Assembly (NCBI RefSeq): GCF_024055665.1
Contig: NZ_JAMXMC010000002.1
Location: forward strand, 310,001-374,000
DNA length: 64,000 nt
Direction of reading: 5' to 3'
Source of the DNA: Ideonella oryzae
Lineage (GTDB): Bacteria > Pseudomonadota > Gammaproteobacteria > Burkholderiales > Burkholderiaceae_C
The notes under the pieces were generated by a model, which worked only from the letters and a program-made list of their open reading frames with translations, searched no databases and had not been told where the DNA came from. How positions within the stretch are numbered: the stretch's first letter is position 1; each line of letters opens with the position of its first letter. Of this stretch, positions 45,201 to 54,515 are shown piece after piece. The translations under genes were made by a program, and so were the position numbers.

Positions 45201-45737
45201 ATGGATCGCTCCACCGACACCATCACCCTGGCCGGAGGCTGTTTCTGGTGCCTGGAGGCGGTCTACGAGCAGGTGCGCGGCGTCAGTTCGGTGCTGTCCG
45301 GTTACGCCAATGGCCAGATCGAGGCGCCCAGCTACGAGCAGGTCTGCACCGGGCGCACCGGGCATGCCGAGGTGGTGCAGGTTCGCTTCGACCCGGCCCA
45401 GGTCAGCCTGCGTGAGTTGCTGGAAGTCTTCTTCCTGATCCACGATCCGACCACGCTGAACCGGCAGGGCAACGATGTGGGCAGCCAATACCGTTCAGGC
45501 ATCTATGTGGACCGCGACGAACAGCGCGCCGTGGCTGCCGCGGTGATGGCGGAGGTGCAGGCCCATCTGAGGGACCCGGTGGTGACCGAACTCGAACCCC
45601 TGCGCGCCTTCTGGCCCGCCGAGGACTACCACCAGCACTACTTCGCCCAGCACCCGGGCCAGGGCTATTGCGCCTTCGTGGTGGCGCCCAAGGTGGAGAA
45701 GTTCCGCCGGACCATGGCGCAGCTGATGCGCTCTTGA
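45201..45737 (+). CDS. msrA: Peptide-methionine (S)-S-oxide reductase
   Basis: A 178-residue cytoplasmic repair enzyme reducing S-methionine sulfoxide. The active site is GGCFWC with catalytic Cys14. [28 protein letters not shown] and the [23 protein letters not shown] blocks appear in order over the first 110 residues, and EDYHQHYF follows. The ATG has GAGG upstream. It is 35 bp behind the DUF748 gene on the same strand. Confidence 0.96.
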   Translation: MDRSTDTITLAGGCFWCLEAVYEQVRGVSSVLSGYANGQIEAPSYEQVCTGRTGHAEVVQVRFDPAQVSLRELLEVFFLIHDPTTLNRQGNDVGSQYRSGIYVDRDEQRAVAAAVMAEVQAHLRDPVVTELEPLRAFWPAEDYHQHYFAQHPGQGYCAFVVAPKVEKFRRTMAQLMRS

Positions 45738-45767
45738 TGCGCAGGCCGGACCACCGGTGAGCCGTGT

Positions 45768-46406
45768 CTAGGGGGCCAGCCGCTCGCGCAGCCACTGGCC
45801 GTCCACCAGGCGGTAGCGCAGCCGGTCGTGCAGTCGCGACTTGCGGCCCTGCCAGAACTCCCAGCCGTCGGGCACCAGGCGAAAGCCGCCCCAGTGGGGT
45901 GGCCGGCCGGGGTTCAGCCCATGCTGGGCGGCGGCCTTGGCCGCATTGGCCACCAGCACGGCCCGGGAGCTGATCACCTCGCTTTGCGGCGAGGCCCAGG
46001 CGCCCAGGCGGGAATCCAGCGGGCGGGATGCATAGTAGGCGTCCGACTCGGCGTCGCTCACCTTCTCGACCCGGCCTTCGATGCGCACCACCCGCTCCAT
46101 CTCCACCCAGTGGAACTGCAGCGCGGCGAAGGGGTTGCCGGCCAGCTCACGCCCCTTGCGGCTGTGGTAATTCGTGTACCAGACGATGCCGCGGGCGTCG
46201 AATGCCTTGATCAGCACGACGCGGGTGGAGGGCCGCCCTTCGGGCGAGACGGTGGCCACCGTCATCGCGTTGGGTTCGGGCACCACGCCCGAGGCCAGGG
46301 CCTCCTTCATCCACTGTTCGAACTGCCTCAGCGGTTCGGAGGAGGCTTGGATCTCCTCCAGCGTGTCGCGCTCGTAGCTCTTGCGCAGATGTCCCAGATC
46401 GCTCAT
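45768..46406 (-). CDS. pdxH: Pyridoxamine 5'-phosphate oxidase
   Basis: A 212-residue FMN enzyme that makes pyridoxal phosphate from pyridoxine- or pyridoxamine-phosphate. It shows [50 protein letters not shown] and the final [16 protein letters not shown] in the expected order. The ATG at 46406 gives the usual [17 protein letters not shown] start; an in-frame codon at 46451 is not conserved. It is convergent with msrA. Confidence 0.96.
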   Translation of the reverse strand: MSDLGHLRKSYERDTLEEIQASSEPLRQFEQWMKEALASGVVPEPNAMTVATVSPEGRPSTRVVLIKAFDARGIVWYTNYHSRKGRELAGNPFAALQFHWVEMERVVRIEGRVEKVSDAESDAYYASRPLDSRLGAWASPQSEVISSRAVLVANAAKAAAQHGLNPGRPPHWGGFRLVPDGWEFWQGRKSRLHDRLRYRLVDGQWLRERLAP

Positions 46407-46519
46407 GCCGACAGTGTATGCCTGGGGTGAGGCCTTAAGTGATGCTCCCATTGCCCGGAGGGGGCGGGTCCCTGAAGCTCTCCATGCCGTGCCCCGTCAA
46501 CCTTCGCCGCCGCGCGTTC

Positions 46520-47140
46520 ATGACCGCCACACCCGTCGTCATCGTCACCGTGCCTCAGGCCACACCGGGCCACCGGGGGGGCCGGCTGCGTCCTGCGGTG
46601 TCCGAGGCCCTGGGCGAACGCAGTGTGTTGGCCCACACCTTGCACAACGTGATGGCCAGCAGCCTGCCCATGCTGGTGGTCACACCGCCAGAACTGGCCG
46701 AGGAGGCCTCCCGCTGGGTGGCGCGGCGGGACGTGCTGGTCCAGGAGGGGGGCTCGTCCGGTCCCAGGAGCGCCCATGCCCTGGCCCGCGGCGTGGCCGC
46801 GCGGCCCGACGCGTCCGGCTGGCTGCTGCTGCCGGCCGACAAGCCCCTGGTGCGGCCCGCCGTGCTGCAGGCCGTGGCGCGCGCCCTGGATGAACATGCG
46901 GTCGCCTACGCCGCACACCGGGGGCAGCGCGGACATCCCCTGGGCTTCGGGTCGGAGCTGTTCTCGGAACTGGTGCGCCTGGACGGGGATGAGGGGGTGC
47001 GGCGCCTGCTGGTGCGCTATCCGGCCGCCAGTGTTTCCGTGGACGACCCGGGCGTGCTGCAAAGCCTGGACAGTGAGGCCGATCTGGCGGGATTGCGCGC
47101 CCGTTGGCCGGAGGTGGCCGCTCTGAGCGCCCACGGATGA
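46520..47140 (+). CDS. MobA/MocA-like nucleotidyltransferase family protein, degenerate
   Basis: About 206 residues with a Rossmann-like fold of the MobA-like NTP-transferase family. The second motif is recognisable ([20 protein letters not shown], with the metal-binding Asp), as is [27 protein letters not shown]. The N-terminal glycine-rich signature (LAGGxSxRxG...K) is replaced by [19 protein letters not shown], so nucleotide binding may be lost or altered. The start is uncertain: 46520 fits the fold, while ATG 46484 and 46442 lie in frame upstream. Possible roles are molybdenum-cofactor nucleotide transfer or none. Confidence 0.7.
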   Translation: MTATPVVIVTVPQATPGHRGGRLRPAVSEALGERSVLAHTLHNVMASSLPMLVVTPPELAEEASRWVARRDVLVQEGGSSGPRSAHALARGVAARPDASGWLLLPADKPLVRPAVLQAVARALDEHAVAYAAHRGQRGHPLGFGSELFSELVRLDGDEGVRRLLVRYPAASVSVDDPGVLQSLDSEADLAGLRARWPEVAALSAHG

Positions 47141-47243
47141 CCGTGACGCGGTCTTCTCCCCAGGTTTGACCCTGCCGCTTGGGGCACCCAATAATGCCGC
47201 GATCGGCCCTTCCCGCGGCCGGCGCTTGCAGAAGAGGTCCGCC

Positions 47244-49085
47244 ATGCGTCCCTTGCACCCCGTTCTGGCCGCGCTCACTGCCCGCATTGGCGCGCGCAGC
47301 CAGGGTCTGCGTGCCGCCTACCTCCAGCGGGTGGACACGCTGCGTCAGCGCCCGCCTGCGGTGCAGCGCATGGGTTGCGCCAATGTGGCCCACGCCTTTG
47401 CCGCCATGCCGGGGGGCGAGCGCCTGCGGGTGGTGGCCGAGCGCGCGCCCAACCTGGGCGTCGTCACGGCCTACAACGACATGCTCTCGGCCCACCGGCC
47501 CTACGAGGCCTTTCCGGCGCTGATCCGCCAGGCGGCCCAGGCGGCCGGTGCCACGGCCCAGGTGGCCGGCGGCGTGCCGGCCATGTGCGATGGCGTGACC
47601 CAGGGCCAGCCCGGCATGGAGCTCTCGCTGTTCTCGCGTGACACCATCGCCATGGGCACTGCCATCGCGCTGTCGCACGACGTCTTCGACGGTGCCTTGC
47701 TGCTGGGCATCTGCGACAAGATCGTGCCGGGCCTGCTGATTGGGGCCCTGCATTTCGGTCACTTGCCCTGTGTCTTCGTGCCGGCGGGCCCGATGAGTTC
47801 GGGCCTGTCCAACGAGGCCAAGGCCAAGGTGCGCGAGCAGGCGGCCCAGGGCCTGGTGGGGCGGGCGGAACTGCTGGCGGCCGAACAGGCGGCCTACCAT
47901 GGCGAGGGCACCTGCACCTTCTATGGCACGGCCAACTCCAACCAGATGCTGCTGGAGGCCATGGGCCTGCATGTGCCGGGGGCGGCCTTCATCCACCCGC
48001 ATGCGCCGCTGCGCGAAGCGCTGACCCGCGAGGCGGTCCACACGGTGCTGGCGCAGCGCGCACAAGGAGGCTGCATCGGCCATCAGGTGGATGAGCGTTG
48101 CATCGTCAACGCCATGGCGGCGCTGCTGGCCACCGGGGGCTCCACCAACCACCTGATCCACTGGGTGGCCGTGGCCCGCGCGGCCGGCCTGCTGATCAAC
48201 TGGAGCGACTTTGCCGGATTGTCGGCCGTGGTGCCGCTGCTGGCACGCGTCTACCCGAACGGGGCCGCGGACGTGAATCAGTTCCAGGCCGCTGGCGGAC
48301 CGGCCTTCGTGATCCGGGAACTGCTGCAGGCCGGACTGATGCACCCGGATGTAGCAACCGTCACGGGCGAAGGGTTGGCCGCCTATGCCACCGTGCCTGG
48401 CCTGGGGGCGCAGGGGCAGGTGATCCGCACGCCGCTGGCCGCGGCCAGTGGGGACCCGGAGGTGTTGCGGCCGGCGTCGGATCCGTTCTCGGTCACCGGG
48501 GGGCTGAAACTGCTGACCGGCAACCTGGGCCGCGCGGTCATCAAGGTTTCTGCCGTGCCGGTCGACCGGCATGTGATCGAGGCGCGTGCCCGGGTCTTCG
48601 ACAGCCAGGAGGCGCTTCAGCTGGCCTTTCAGGCGGGCGAACTGACCGGAGACTTCGTGGCGGTCGTGCGCTTTCAGGGGCCACAGGCCAATGGCATGCC
48701 CGAGTTGCACAAGCTCACGCCGCCGCTGGCGGTGCTGCAGGGGCGCGGGCAGCGTGTGGCGCTGGTGACCGACGGGCGCATGAGCGGCGCTTCCGGCAAA
48801 GTGCCAGCCGCCATCCATGTCTGCCCCGAGGCCTTGGGCGGCGGACCTTTGGCCAAGGTGCAGGATGGCGACCTGATCCGGCTGGATGCCGACGCGGGCA
48901 CGCTGCAAGTGCTGGTGCCGCAAGCGGCCTGGGCCGCTCGCGTTCCACAACAACGGCCGGCTGTCCTGGCCGAGGATGCCGCCCATGGCTGGGGGCGGGA
49001 GCTGTTCGCGGGTCTGCGGCAACAGGTGCTGACGGCCGAGGAGGGGGCTTGCACCTGGGTGCCCAAGCCGCCTCAGGCCGGCTGA
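47244..49085 (+). CDS. edd: Phosphogluconate dehydratase (Entner-Doudoroff)
   Basis: A 613-residue [4Fe-4S] dehydratase converting 6-phosphogluconate to KDPG. Cluster cysteines lie in [18 protein letters not shown] (Cys115), GICDKIVPG (Cys157) and [14 protein letters not shown] (Cys224). [27 protein letters not shown] and other ilvD/edd blocks follow. The ATG at 47244 has AGAGG (47233-47237) upstream; a form from 47166 adds 26 unconserved residues. No eda, zwf or pgl adjoins, so the KDPG aldolase must be elsewhere. Its length (603 in E. coli) favours Edd over IlvD. Confidence 0.94.
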   Translation: MRPLHPVLAALTARIGARSQGLRAAYLQRVDTLRQRPPAVQRMGCANVAHAFAAMPGGERLRVVAERAPNLGVVTAYNDMLSAHRPYEAFPALIRQAAQAAGATAQVAGGVPAMCDGVTQGQPGMELSLFSRDTIAMGTAIALSHDVFDGALLLGICDKIVPGLLIGALHFGHLPCVFVPAGPMSSGLSNEAKAKVREQAAQGLVGRAELLAAEQAAYHGEGTCTFYGTANSNQMLLEAMGLHVPGAAFIHPHAPLREALTREAVHTVLAQRAQGGCIGHQVDERCIVNAMAALLATGGSTNHLIHWVAVARAAGLLINWSDFAGLSAVVPLLARVYPNGAADVNQFQAAGGPAFVIRELLQAGLMHPDVATVTGEGLAAYATVPGLGAQGQVIRTPLAAASGDPEVLRPASDPFSVTGGLKLLTGNLGRAVIKVSAVPVDRHVIEARARVFDSQEALQLAFQAGELTGDFVAVVRFQGPQANGMPELHKLTPPLAVLQGRGQRVALVTDGRMSGASGKVPAAIHVCPEALGGGPLAKVQDGDLIRLDADAGTLQVLVPQAAWAARVPQQRPAVLAEDAAHGWGRELFAGLRQQVLTAEEGACTWVPKPPQAG

Positions 49086-49094
49086 GAGAGGCGC

Positions 49095-50078
49095 TCAGGC
49101 GCGCAGCTTGTCCAGCCAGACGCCCATGCCCTGGGCGTTGAGCTCGATGTCCATCGCCAGCAGGTGGTCGATCTCCTCGGCCGTGAGGGTGCTGCCGGTG
49201 GCCAGCAGGCTGCCGCGGTAGATCTGCGACAGGCCTTGACGCAAGGCCTCGTGGCGATCCGGGGCGTCCTTCAGGCGCAGGCCCAGGGCCTCGACCTTGT
49301 CCAGCAGGGCCAGCAGCTGGGTGGCCATGGTCGGCACCGACGCACAGCGGCCATAGTGGGTCAGGTACATGCACTCGGGCTGGCTGGCCATCAGGCGGGC
49401 GATGGTCTGACGCATCGCGGCCGGATCGAACTGCACTGGTGTGGTGGTGGGCATGACCCAGGGCTGGCCATCAATGTCGAGCTCACGGTAGCTCAGGCCA
49501 AAGGTGTCGCCGGTGAACCAGCCGCGGGAGACTGGATCCCAGATGCAATGGTGGTGACGCGCATGGCCCGGGCTGTCGATCAGCGTGAGCACCCGTTGAC
49601 CCAGCGGCACCTGCTGGCCGTCCTCGCTCTCCACCACGCGCTCGGCCGGCACCGGCACCAGCGTCCCGTAGGAGCGATCCATCTCGGCCTGGCCGTACAC
49701 CGCCAGGGCGCCCATGTACAGCACGCTGGGGTCGATCATGTGGGGGGCGCCGCGGGGGTGGACCAGCACCCGGGCCCGAGGCAGTTGTTGCACCAGGGGG
49801 CCCACGCCGCCGGCATGGTCCAGGTGCACATGGGTGGGAATCACCCAGTCGACCTGATCTCGGCGCAAGCCCAGCGCATCCAGGGCGGCCAGCAGGCGCG
49901 GCACGGCCAGGCCGGTGCCGGTGTCGACGAAGGCCGCGTGGCCATCGTCGACGATCAGGTAGGCCGCATCGAAATGGGCCCGCTGGAACAGGGTGTCGAT
50001 CTGGTAGATGCCATGCCCCAGCGGCCGGACCACTTCCGGGTTCAGGGGACGGTCGTCAACCACAGGGCTGGACGTCAT
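49095..50078 (-). CDS. MBL-fold metallo-hydrolase
   Basis: A 327-residue metallo-beta-lactamase-fold hydrolase. The metal motif is THVHLDHAGG (His83, His85, Asp87, His88), with IDSPGHARHHHCIWD and WFTGDTFGLSYRELD completing the site. The C-terminal ~80 residues are helical and family-specific. The substrate is unknown. The gene follows a TPR-protein gene after an 8-bp gap, at the end of the tonB-exb block on the minus strand, but may be independently expressed. Confidence 0.85.
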   Translation of the reverse strand: MTSSPVVDDRPLNPEVVRPLGHGIYQIDTLFQRAHFDAAYLIVDDGHAAFVDTGTGLAVPRLLAALDALGLRRDQVDWVIPTHVHLDHAGGVGPLVQQLPRARVLVHPRGAPHMIDPSVLYMGALAVYGQAEMDRSYGTLVPVPAERVVESEDGQQVPLGQRVLTLIDSPGHARHHHCIWDPVSRGWFTGDTFGLSYRELDIDGQPWVMPTTTPVQFDPAAMRQTIARLMASQPECMYLTHYGRCASVPTMATQLLALLDKVEALGLRLKDAPDRHEALRQGLSQIYRGSLLATGSTLTAEEIDHLLAMDIELNAQGMGVWLDKLRA

Positions 50079-50086
50079 GATCGATC

Positions 50087-51283
50087 TCAGGATTGGCTGG
50101 CCAGGATGGCGTACAGGCGGGCGATGTCGGCCACGCCGTCATTGCCCTGGACGCTGCGCAGCGTCTGCAGGCCCTTGGCCTTGTTCTTCTTCAGCTGGGC
50201 CAGACCCAGGCGCAGCTTGGCATCGGCTGGCTTGCGCAGCTGGTCCTTGGCGATGCCCTTTTCCAGGAGGTCGATGCCCTGGTCTACCTGACCGTAGGCC
50301 ACCAGCTGGGTCCCGACCTGCACCATGGCATTGCCGTCGCGGGCCTGTTCGACTTCCTGGGCCAGATGGGCTTTGCCTTCCTGCTCCTGCTTCACGGCCA
50401 GGTCCAGCAGACGCTTGTGGCGGGCGGCTTCTGCGCCGACCCCCAGCACGCCGGCGGCCATGCCCTTGTCCACCACGGCCTTGCCTTCCGGGGCATAGCC
50501 AGCCTGCAGGGCCAGTTGGGCCAGCTCCATGTAGTCATCGGCGCTGCTGAGATTGCCGGTGGCCAGTTTCAGGCGCAGTACGTCCACGGCGAAGCGGTCC
50601 GAAAAGCCCGGCTTGCGCTGGATGCGACCCAGCAGGGCCGACCAGTATTCCTTCTTGGGGTAGTTGGCGACCAGCTTCTCCAGCGCCGCGTGCTGACCTG
50701 CCGCGTTGTTGGTGTGCTGGTAGGCGTCGGCCAGGCGCAGCAGGTCGGCCTCTTCCGGGCGTTTGCCAGCCTGCTCTGCCGCGGCCACGGCCGCTGCTGC
50801 GTTTTTGGCGATGGCGCCGTAGTCGCCACCGGACGCCTGCAGGTAGGCGGCCAGTTGCTTGAGCTGCGGACTGTTGCTGCCCAAGGCCTGGGCCTTTTGC
50901 ACCCACTGGCCGGCCTTGGCGTTGTCCTTGAGCTGCGAATAGGTGAAGGCCAGGGATTCGGCCACCTGGGTCTGCTCGGCAGCACTGAGCTTGCCGGTGG
51001 CGAAGGCGGCTTCGAAGGCCTTGGCGGCCGTGGCGTTGTCGCCGGCGCGCTGCGCGGCCGCACCGCGCATGCGCTCGATCATCACGGTCTCGGCTGGGGT
51101 CTTGTTGGCTGCACGGTCGGCTTCACCGACCTTGGCCAGGGCTTCCTTGGCCTTGCCTGCGCGCAGCAGGTCGCTGGCCTGCTGCAGCGGCTTACCCACT
51201 TCGGGGCGCAGGCTCTGGGCGTGAACGGCGGTGAGGCTGCCGGCGAGCAGCAGGGCGGCGGCGAGATGGCGCAGCGTGGTCAT
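50087..51283 (-). CDS. Exported tetratricopeptide-repeat protein, unknown function
   Basis: A 398-residue protein with a signal peptide (HLAAALLLAGSLTAVHAQ) and helical repeats of TPR type across most of the chain (for example RAGKAKEALAKVGEADRA, NATAAKAFEAAFATG, YGQVDQGIDLLEKGIA). It is expected in the periplasm. I do not recognise a named family member. It sits ~125 bp behind two exbD genes, so it may be an accessory of a TonB-type energising complex. The ATG at 51283 gives a normal signal peptide; a longer frame to 51376 does not. Confidence 0.8.
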   Translation of the reverse strand: MTTLRHLAAALLLAGSLTAVHAQSLRPEVGKPLQQASDLLRAGKAKEALAKVGEADRAANKTPAETVMIERMRGAAAQRAGDNATAAKAFEAAFATGKLSAAEQTQVAESLAFTYSQLKDNAKAGQWVQKAQALGSNSPQLKQLAAYLQASGGDYGAIAKNAAAAVAAAEQAGKRPEEADLLRLADAYQHTNNAAGQHAALEKLVANYPKKEYWSALLGRIQRKPGFSDRFAVDVLRLKLATGNLSSADDYMELAQLALQAGYAPEGKAVVDKGMAAGVLGVGAEAARHKRLLDLAVKQEQEGKAHLAQEVEQARDGNAMVQVGTQLVAYGQVDQGIDLLEKGIAKDQLRKPADAKLRLGLAQLKKNKAKGLQTLRSVQGNDGVADIARLYAILASQS

Positions 51284-51408
51284 GTGATGCGAATTCCTTA
51301 GCGGGAGGGTCCGAAAAGACATCGGGGTTCGGACCTTGCGGAACGAACCCCGATTCTGCGGCAAGCGGTGCAGCACTTCGCCTGGGCGGCGAAAGGCCGC
51401 ACCCAGGG

Positions 51409-51834
51409 TCAGTTCATGAACTGCTCGTTGCCGATGATGCCGATCTTGGTGACGCCCAGGCGCTGGGCCTCGGCCAGCACCATCGCGACGTACTTGTAGG
51501 TCACCAGCTTGTTGGGGCGCACATGCACCTCGGGCTGATCCGGCAGCTGCGACAGGCGGTACAGCCGCGCTTCCAGGTCACCCCGGCTGGGCACCTGCTC
51601 GCCGTTCCAACCAATGGTGCCATCGAAGTCGATGTCGATGCGCACGATCTCGGGCGGCTTGGGCGGCGGTGCATTGTGGGAGTTCACCGGCATGTTCATC
51701 TTCACTGCGTGCGTCTGCACCGGGATGGTGATGATGAACATGATCAGCAGGACGAGCATCACGTCGATCAGCGGCGTGGTGTTCATCTCGACCATCATGT
51801 CGTCTTCGGCGGACGACCCGACACTCATGGCCAT
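51409..51834 (-). CDS. exbD: ExbD/TolR-family biopolymer transport protein (second copy)
   Basis: A 141-residue single-pass stator protein. The span follows VEMNTTPLIDVMLVLLIMFI, with Asp24 as the proton carrier. The periplasmic domain ends LAEAQRLGVTKIGIIGNEQ. It is the second of two adjacent exbD genes, with AAGGAAG before its ATG. The two differ strongly after the membrane span (this one has VNSHNAPPPKPPEIVRID), so they are not recent duplicates and may form a heterodimeric ExbD pair. Confidence 0.93.
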   Translation of the reverse strand: MAMSVGSSAEDDMMVEMNTTPLIDVMLVLLIMFIITIPVQTHAVKMNMPVNSHNAPPPKPPEIVRIDIDFDGTIGWNGEQVPSRGDLEARLYRLSQLPDQPEVHVRPNKLVTYKYVAMVLAEAQRLGVTKIGIIGNEQFMN

Positions 51835-51845
51835 GGTGCTTCCTT

Positions 51846-52274
51846 TCAGTTCTTGGCCGGCGGCTCAGTGATGAAGCCCACCTTGGCGATGCCGGCGCGC
51901 TGGCAGGCGACGATCAGGCGGCCCACCGACTCATAGCGGGCGTTTTCGTCACCGCGGATGTGCACTTCGGGCTGCGGATCCTTGACCGCTTCCTTCTTGA
52001 GCATGTCCACCAGGGTCTCGGTGTCGGGGATGTACTTGGTGGACCAGTACACGTCGCCATCCTTGGTCACCGCCAGCAGGATGTTTTCCGGCTTGGTCTG
52101 CGTCGGGACGTTGATTTCCTTCGGCAGGGACAGGTTGACGGACTGGGTCACCACAGGGATGGTGATCAGGAAGATGATGAGCAGCACCAGCATCACGTCC
52201 ACGAGGGGCGTGGTGTTGATGCTGGAGTTCATCTGCTCTTCATCGCCATCGGCGGAGCCAACGCTCATAGCCAT
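51846..52274 (-). CDS. exbD: ExbD/TolR-family biopolymer transport protein (first copy)
   Basis: A 142-residue stator protein with NTTPLVDVMLVLLIIFLITI and Asp26. The periplasmic part contains INVPTQTKPENILLAVTKDGDVYW and EVHIRGDENARYES. It is 11 bp upstream of the second exbD. About 106 bp with three strong hairpins separate it from exbB. It forms part of the proton-driven ExbB-ExbD-TonB complex. Confidence 0.94.
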   Translation of the reverse strand: MAMSVGSADGDEEQMNSSINTTPLVDVMLVLLIIFLITIPVVTQSVNLSLPKEINVPTQTKPENILLAVTKDGDVYWSTKYIPDTETLVDMLKKEAVKDPQPEVHIRGDENARYESVGRLIVACQRAGIAKVGFITEPPAKN

Positions 52275-52294
52275 CTTGCGTTCCTTTGTTCGAG

Positions 52295-52373
52295 CGGACG
52301 GTTCGTCCGGTGCGCCGGGGATCGGCCCGGCGCGGCCGGGGTCGCAGCCCGTGGGCGGTGCTCGGCACCGCCC
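52295..52373 (-). promoter_or_regulatory. Three tandem hairpins between exbB and exbD
   Basis: Within the 106-bp gap: CGGACG/CGTCCG (52295-52300 with 52304-52309, 3-nt loop), GCGCCGGG/CCCGGCGC (52312-52319 with 52326-52333, 6-nt loop) and GGGCGGTGC/GCACCGCCC (52353-52361 with 52365-52373, 3-nt loop). All are perfect stems. No T-run follows any of them. They are likely RNA structures that stop 3'-exonucleases or dampen read-through, setting exbB above exbD output. Confidence 0.5.
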
Positions 52374-52380
52374 AGGAAAA

Positions 52381-53223
52381 TCACTTCTTGCCGGACAGCA
52401 GCACGTTGTGCACGTCGCCCGAGAAGGCGCGGACCTTTTCCATCACCGATTTGTTGCGGCGGATCAGCCAGTTGTAGCCCATCACCGCGGGCACGGCGAC
52501 GGCCAGGCCGAAGGCGGTCATGATCAGGGCTTCACCCACGGGACCAGCCACCTTGTCGATGGAGGCCTGGCCGGAGATGCCGATGGCGGTCAGGGCGTGA
52601 TAGATGCCCCACACGGTACCGAACAGGCCGACGAACGGAGCGGTGGAGCCGACGGTGGCCAGGAAGGCCAGACCATCTTGCAGGCGGCTGTTGATGTTGC
52701 CCACGGCGCGCTCGACGCTCATGCCGATCCAGGTGTGCAGGTCGATGTTGTCGACCAGCGTGCCTTCATGGTGCTCGGCCGCCTTGATGCCTTGGTCGGC
52801 CACGAAGCGGAAGGCGGAACCGTCATCCAGCTTGGCGGCGCCGGCCTTGATCGAGCCCGACTTCCAGAAGTCCTCGCCCACCGAACCGGCGCTCTTGAAC
52901 ATCTTGTGCTGTTCCCAGAGCTTGGTGAAGATGATGTACCAACTGCCCATCGACATCAGGATCATGATGATCAGCGTGCCGCGGGCCACGAAGTCGCCCT
53001 GGCTCCACAGCGCGTCCAGGCCGTAGGGGTTGTCGATCGTTTCCTTCTTGGTCTCGGGCGTGGGCACCGAGCCAGGGGCGGGGGCGGTGACGTCGGTCGG
53101 GGCGCTGGCCTCGGCCGGAGCGGAAGCGGCGGTCTCCTGCGCCAGAGCGGCCAGCGGCAGGGTGCCGGTGAAGGCGATGGTGGCTGCCACGAGGGGCGCG
53201 CGCAGAAGCTTCAGAAAGGACAT
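52381..53223 (-). CDS. exbB: ExbB-type proton channel (MotA/TolQ/ExbB family)
   Basis: A 280-residue protein with a cleavable-looking N-terminus (LVAATIAFTGTLPLAALA before QETAA), an Ala/Pro-rich stretch to about residue 68, then three membrane spans. The channel signature is GSTAPFVGLFGTVWGIYHAL, and GEALIMTAFGLAVAVPAVMGYN ends it. The ATG at 53223 has GGAG at 53228-53231. ExbB-family proteins with an added periplasmic extension are common in Proteobacteria. It lies between tonB and exbD. Confidence 0.94.
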   Translation of the reverse strand: MSFLKLLRAPLVAATIAFTGTLPLAALAQETAASAPAEASAPTDVTAPAPGSVPTPETKKETIDNPYGLDALWSQGDFVARGTLIIMILMSMGSWYIIFTKLWEQHKMFKSAGSVGEDFWKSGSIKAGAAKLDDGSAFRFVADQGIKAAEHHEGTLVDNIDLHTWIGMSVERAVGNINSRLQDGLAFLATVGSTAPFVGLFGTVWGIYHALTAIGISGQASIDKVAGPVGEALIMTAFGLAVAVPAVMGYNWLIRRNKSVMEKVRAFSGDVHNVLLSGKK

Positions 53224-53311
53224 GTTCACTCCAAGGGGTATCCAGGGGGAGGGGGGGAGGCCCGTCACACCGGCGGGTCGCCGAGCGGAGGGGCGGTTCA
53301 AAAAAGAAGGT

Positions 53312-53989
53312 TTACTGCAGGGTCCAGACGTACTCGGCCTCGAACGTGCCACCCGCCGGGTGACCGTTCTCGTCCACGCCCGGGCGGAACTTGCATTCGC
53401 TGAGCTTGTCGACCGCGATGCGATCGAGCATGCGGTGCTCGCGGCTGGGTCCGGCGGACTTGACGATCTCTGCCTTGGCCAGTTTGCCCTCGGCGTCCAC
53501 GGTGAAGCGCACGCGGGTGGTGCCGGTGGCCTGGGCGCGGGCCGCGGCCACGGGGTAATCAGACCCCTTGGGCGCGCAGGCCGAGATGTCTGCGATGGCA
53601 GGGCGCGCGGCGCGCGGAGCCGCCGGCGCGGGTGGCGCTTGCACGGCCGGGGCGGCCTGGCTGATCTTCACCTCTTGTGGCGGCGGTTGCACGTTCGTGG
53701 TGGTGATCGTCGGCGCCTGCGGTTGAGCGACCTGCACTTCAGGCGGCGGCACAAAGGCCGGCGGCGGGGGCAGGTTCTTGGGAGGCGGCGGCAGATTCTC
53801 GGGCGGTGGCGGCGGTGGCGGCTTGACCTCCTCGATGATCTTGGTCTCGATCGGGGCCTTCACGACCTCGACCACCTTGCGGGCCAGGCCACTGAGCAAG
53901 GCCCAGCCCAGCAACACGTGCAGCACGATCACGATGATCAGCCCCACAGGGTGCTTGCCCGGGCGGCGCTGCGATTCAGCGAAATCCAC
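53312..53989 (-). CDS. tonB: TonB energy-transducing protein
   Basis: A 225-residue inner-membrane protein. One span (about residues 16-36, VGLIIVIVLHVLLGWALL) is followed by a Pro-rich spacer (PPPPPPENLPPPPKNLPPPP) and a C-terminal TonB domain from about residue 140 (TTRVRFTVDAEGKLAKAEIV, EFRP-like CKFRPGVDENG). It passes the energy of ExbBD to TonB-dependent outer-membrane receptors. The start is a GTG at 53989 with GGAGG just upstream. It is the first gene of the tonB-exbB-exbD-exbD block. Confidence 0.94.
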   Translation of the reverse strand: MDFAESQRRPGKHPVGLIIVIVLHVLLGWALLSGLARKVVEVVKAPIETKIIEEVKPPPPPPPENLPPPPKNLPPPPAFVPPPEVQVAQPQAPTITTTNVQPPPQEVKISQAAPAVQAPPAPAAPRAARPAIADISACAPKGSDYPVAAARAQATGTTRVRFTVDAEGKLAKAEIVKSAGPSREHRMLDRIAVDKLSECKFRPGVDENGHPAGGTFEAEYVWTLQ

Positions 53990-54363
53990 TCGTATCCTCC
54001 AGTCGCCTTGCGGCGCTGTCTTTCATCGACGGCAGCCTTGTGGGCCACCAAAAGGCGCCACTATAGCGCCCAACTTCATCCACCTTACCGAGGCCAGACC
54101 CTTAGAAGGTTTGGGTAAACGCTCCAAAAGTAAACAAATTGAAGCGTTGGGCCCTTGTTTCTCCGAGTCTTGCTTGCTCGAGAGGCATCGCGGTAGTGGA
54201 TCACCCCAGCGAGTTCTGTGCCAGCGCGCTGCACCAGTATGGTGACCTGTCGGCAGGTTTGCCTATCCCAAGCTCGCAGAACGCCCGCAGAACGCCTTTG
54301 GACGGGTCGTTCTCCCAAAGACAAAGGGGTTGCGGCCTTTCGGTGCAACCCCTGTGCGGTTCT
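53990..54363. other. Long intergenic region upstream of tonB
   Basis: This 374-bp gap holds the tonB leader and the tRNA-Ala terminator. About 120 bp before tonB is an AT-rich segment flanked by the inverted repeat AACGCT...AGCGTT (54118-54146), a possible operator. A TATAGT (minus strand, ~54062-54067) could be a -10, with no good -35. No clear Fur box matching GATAATGATAATCATTATC was found. I see no protein-coding candidate in it. Confidence 0.4.
54316..54353 (-). terminator. Rho-independent terminator after tRNA-Ala
   Basis: On the minus strand AGGGGTTGC pairs with GCAACCCCT (54325-54333 with 54345-54353) around an 11-nt loop, followed by TTTGTCTTT. It lies about 10 bp past the tRNA 3' end, a standard tRNA terminator. 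Confidence 0.8.
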
Positions 54364-54439
<76 letters not shown>

Positions 54440-54515
54440 AGAAGCTTGAAATCATAGCATGGCCGCCCAGGGTTAGGGCAAGCCGCGCGATCGCGGTGCA
54501 AGCGCCGCGCAGGCA

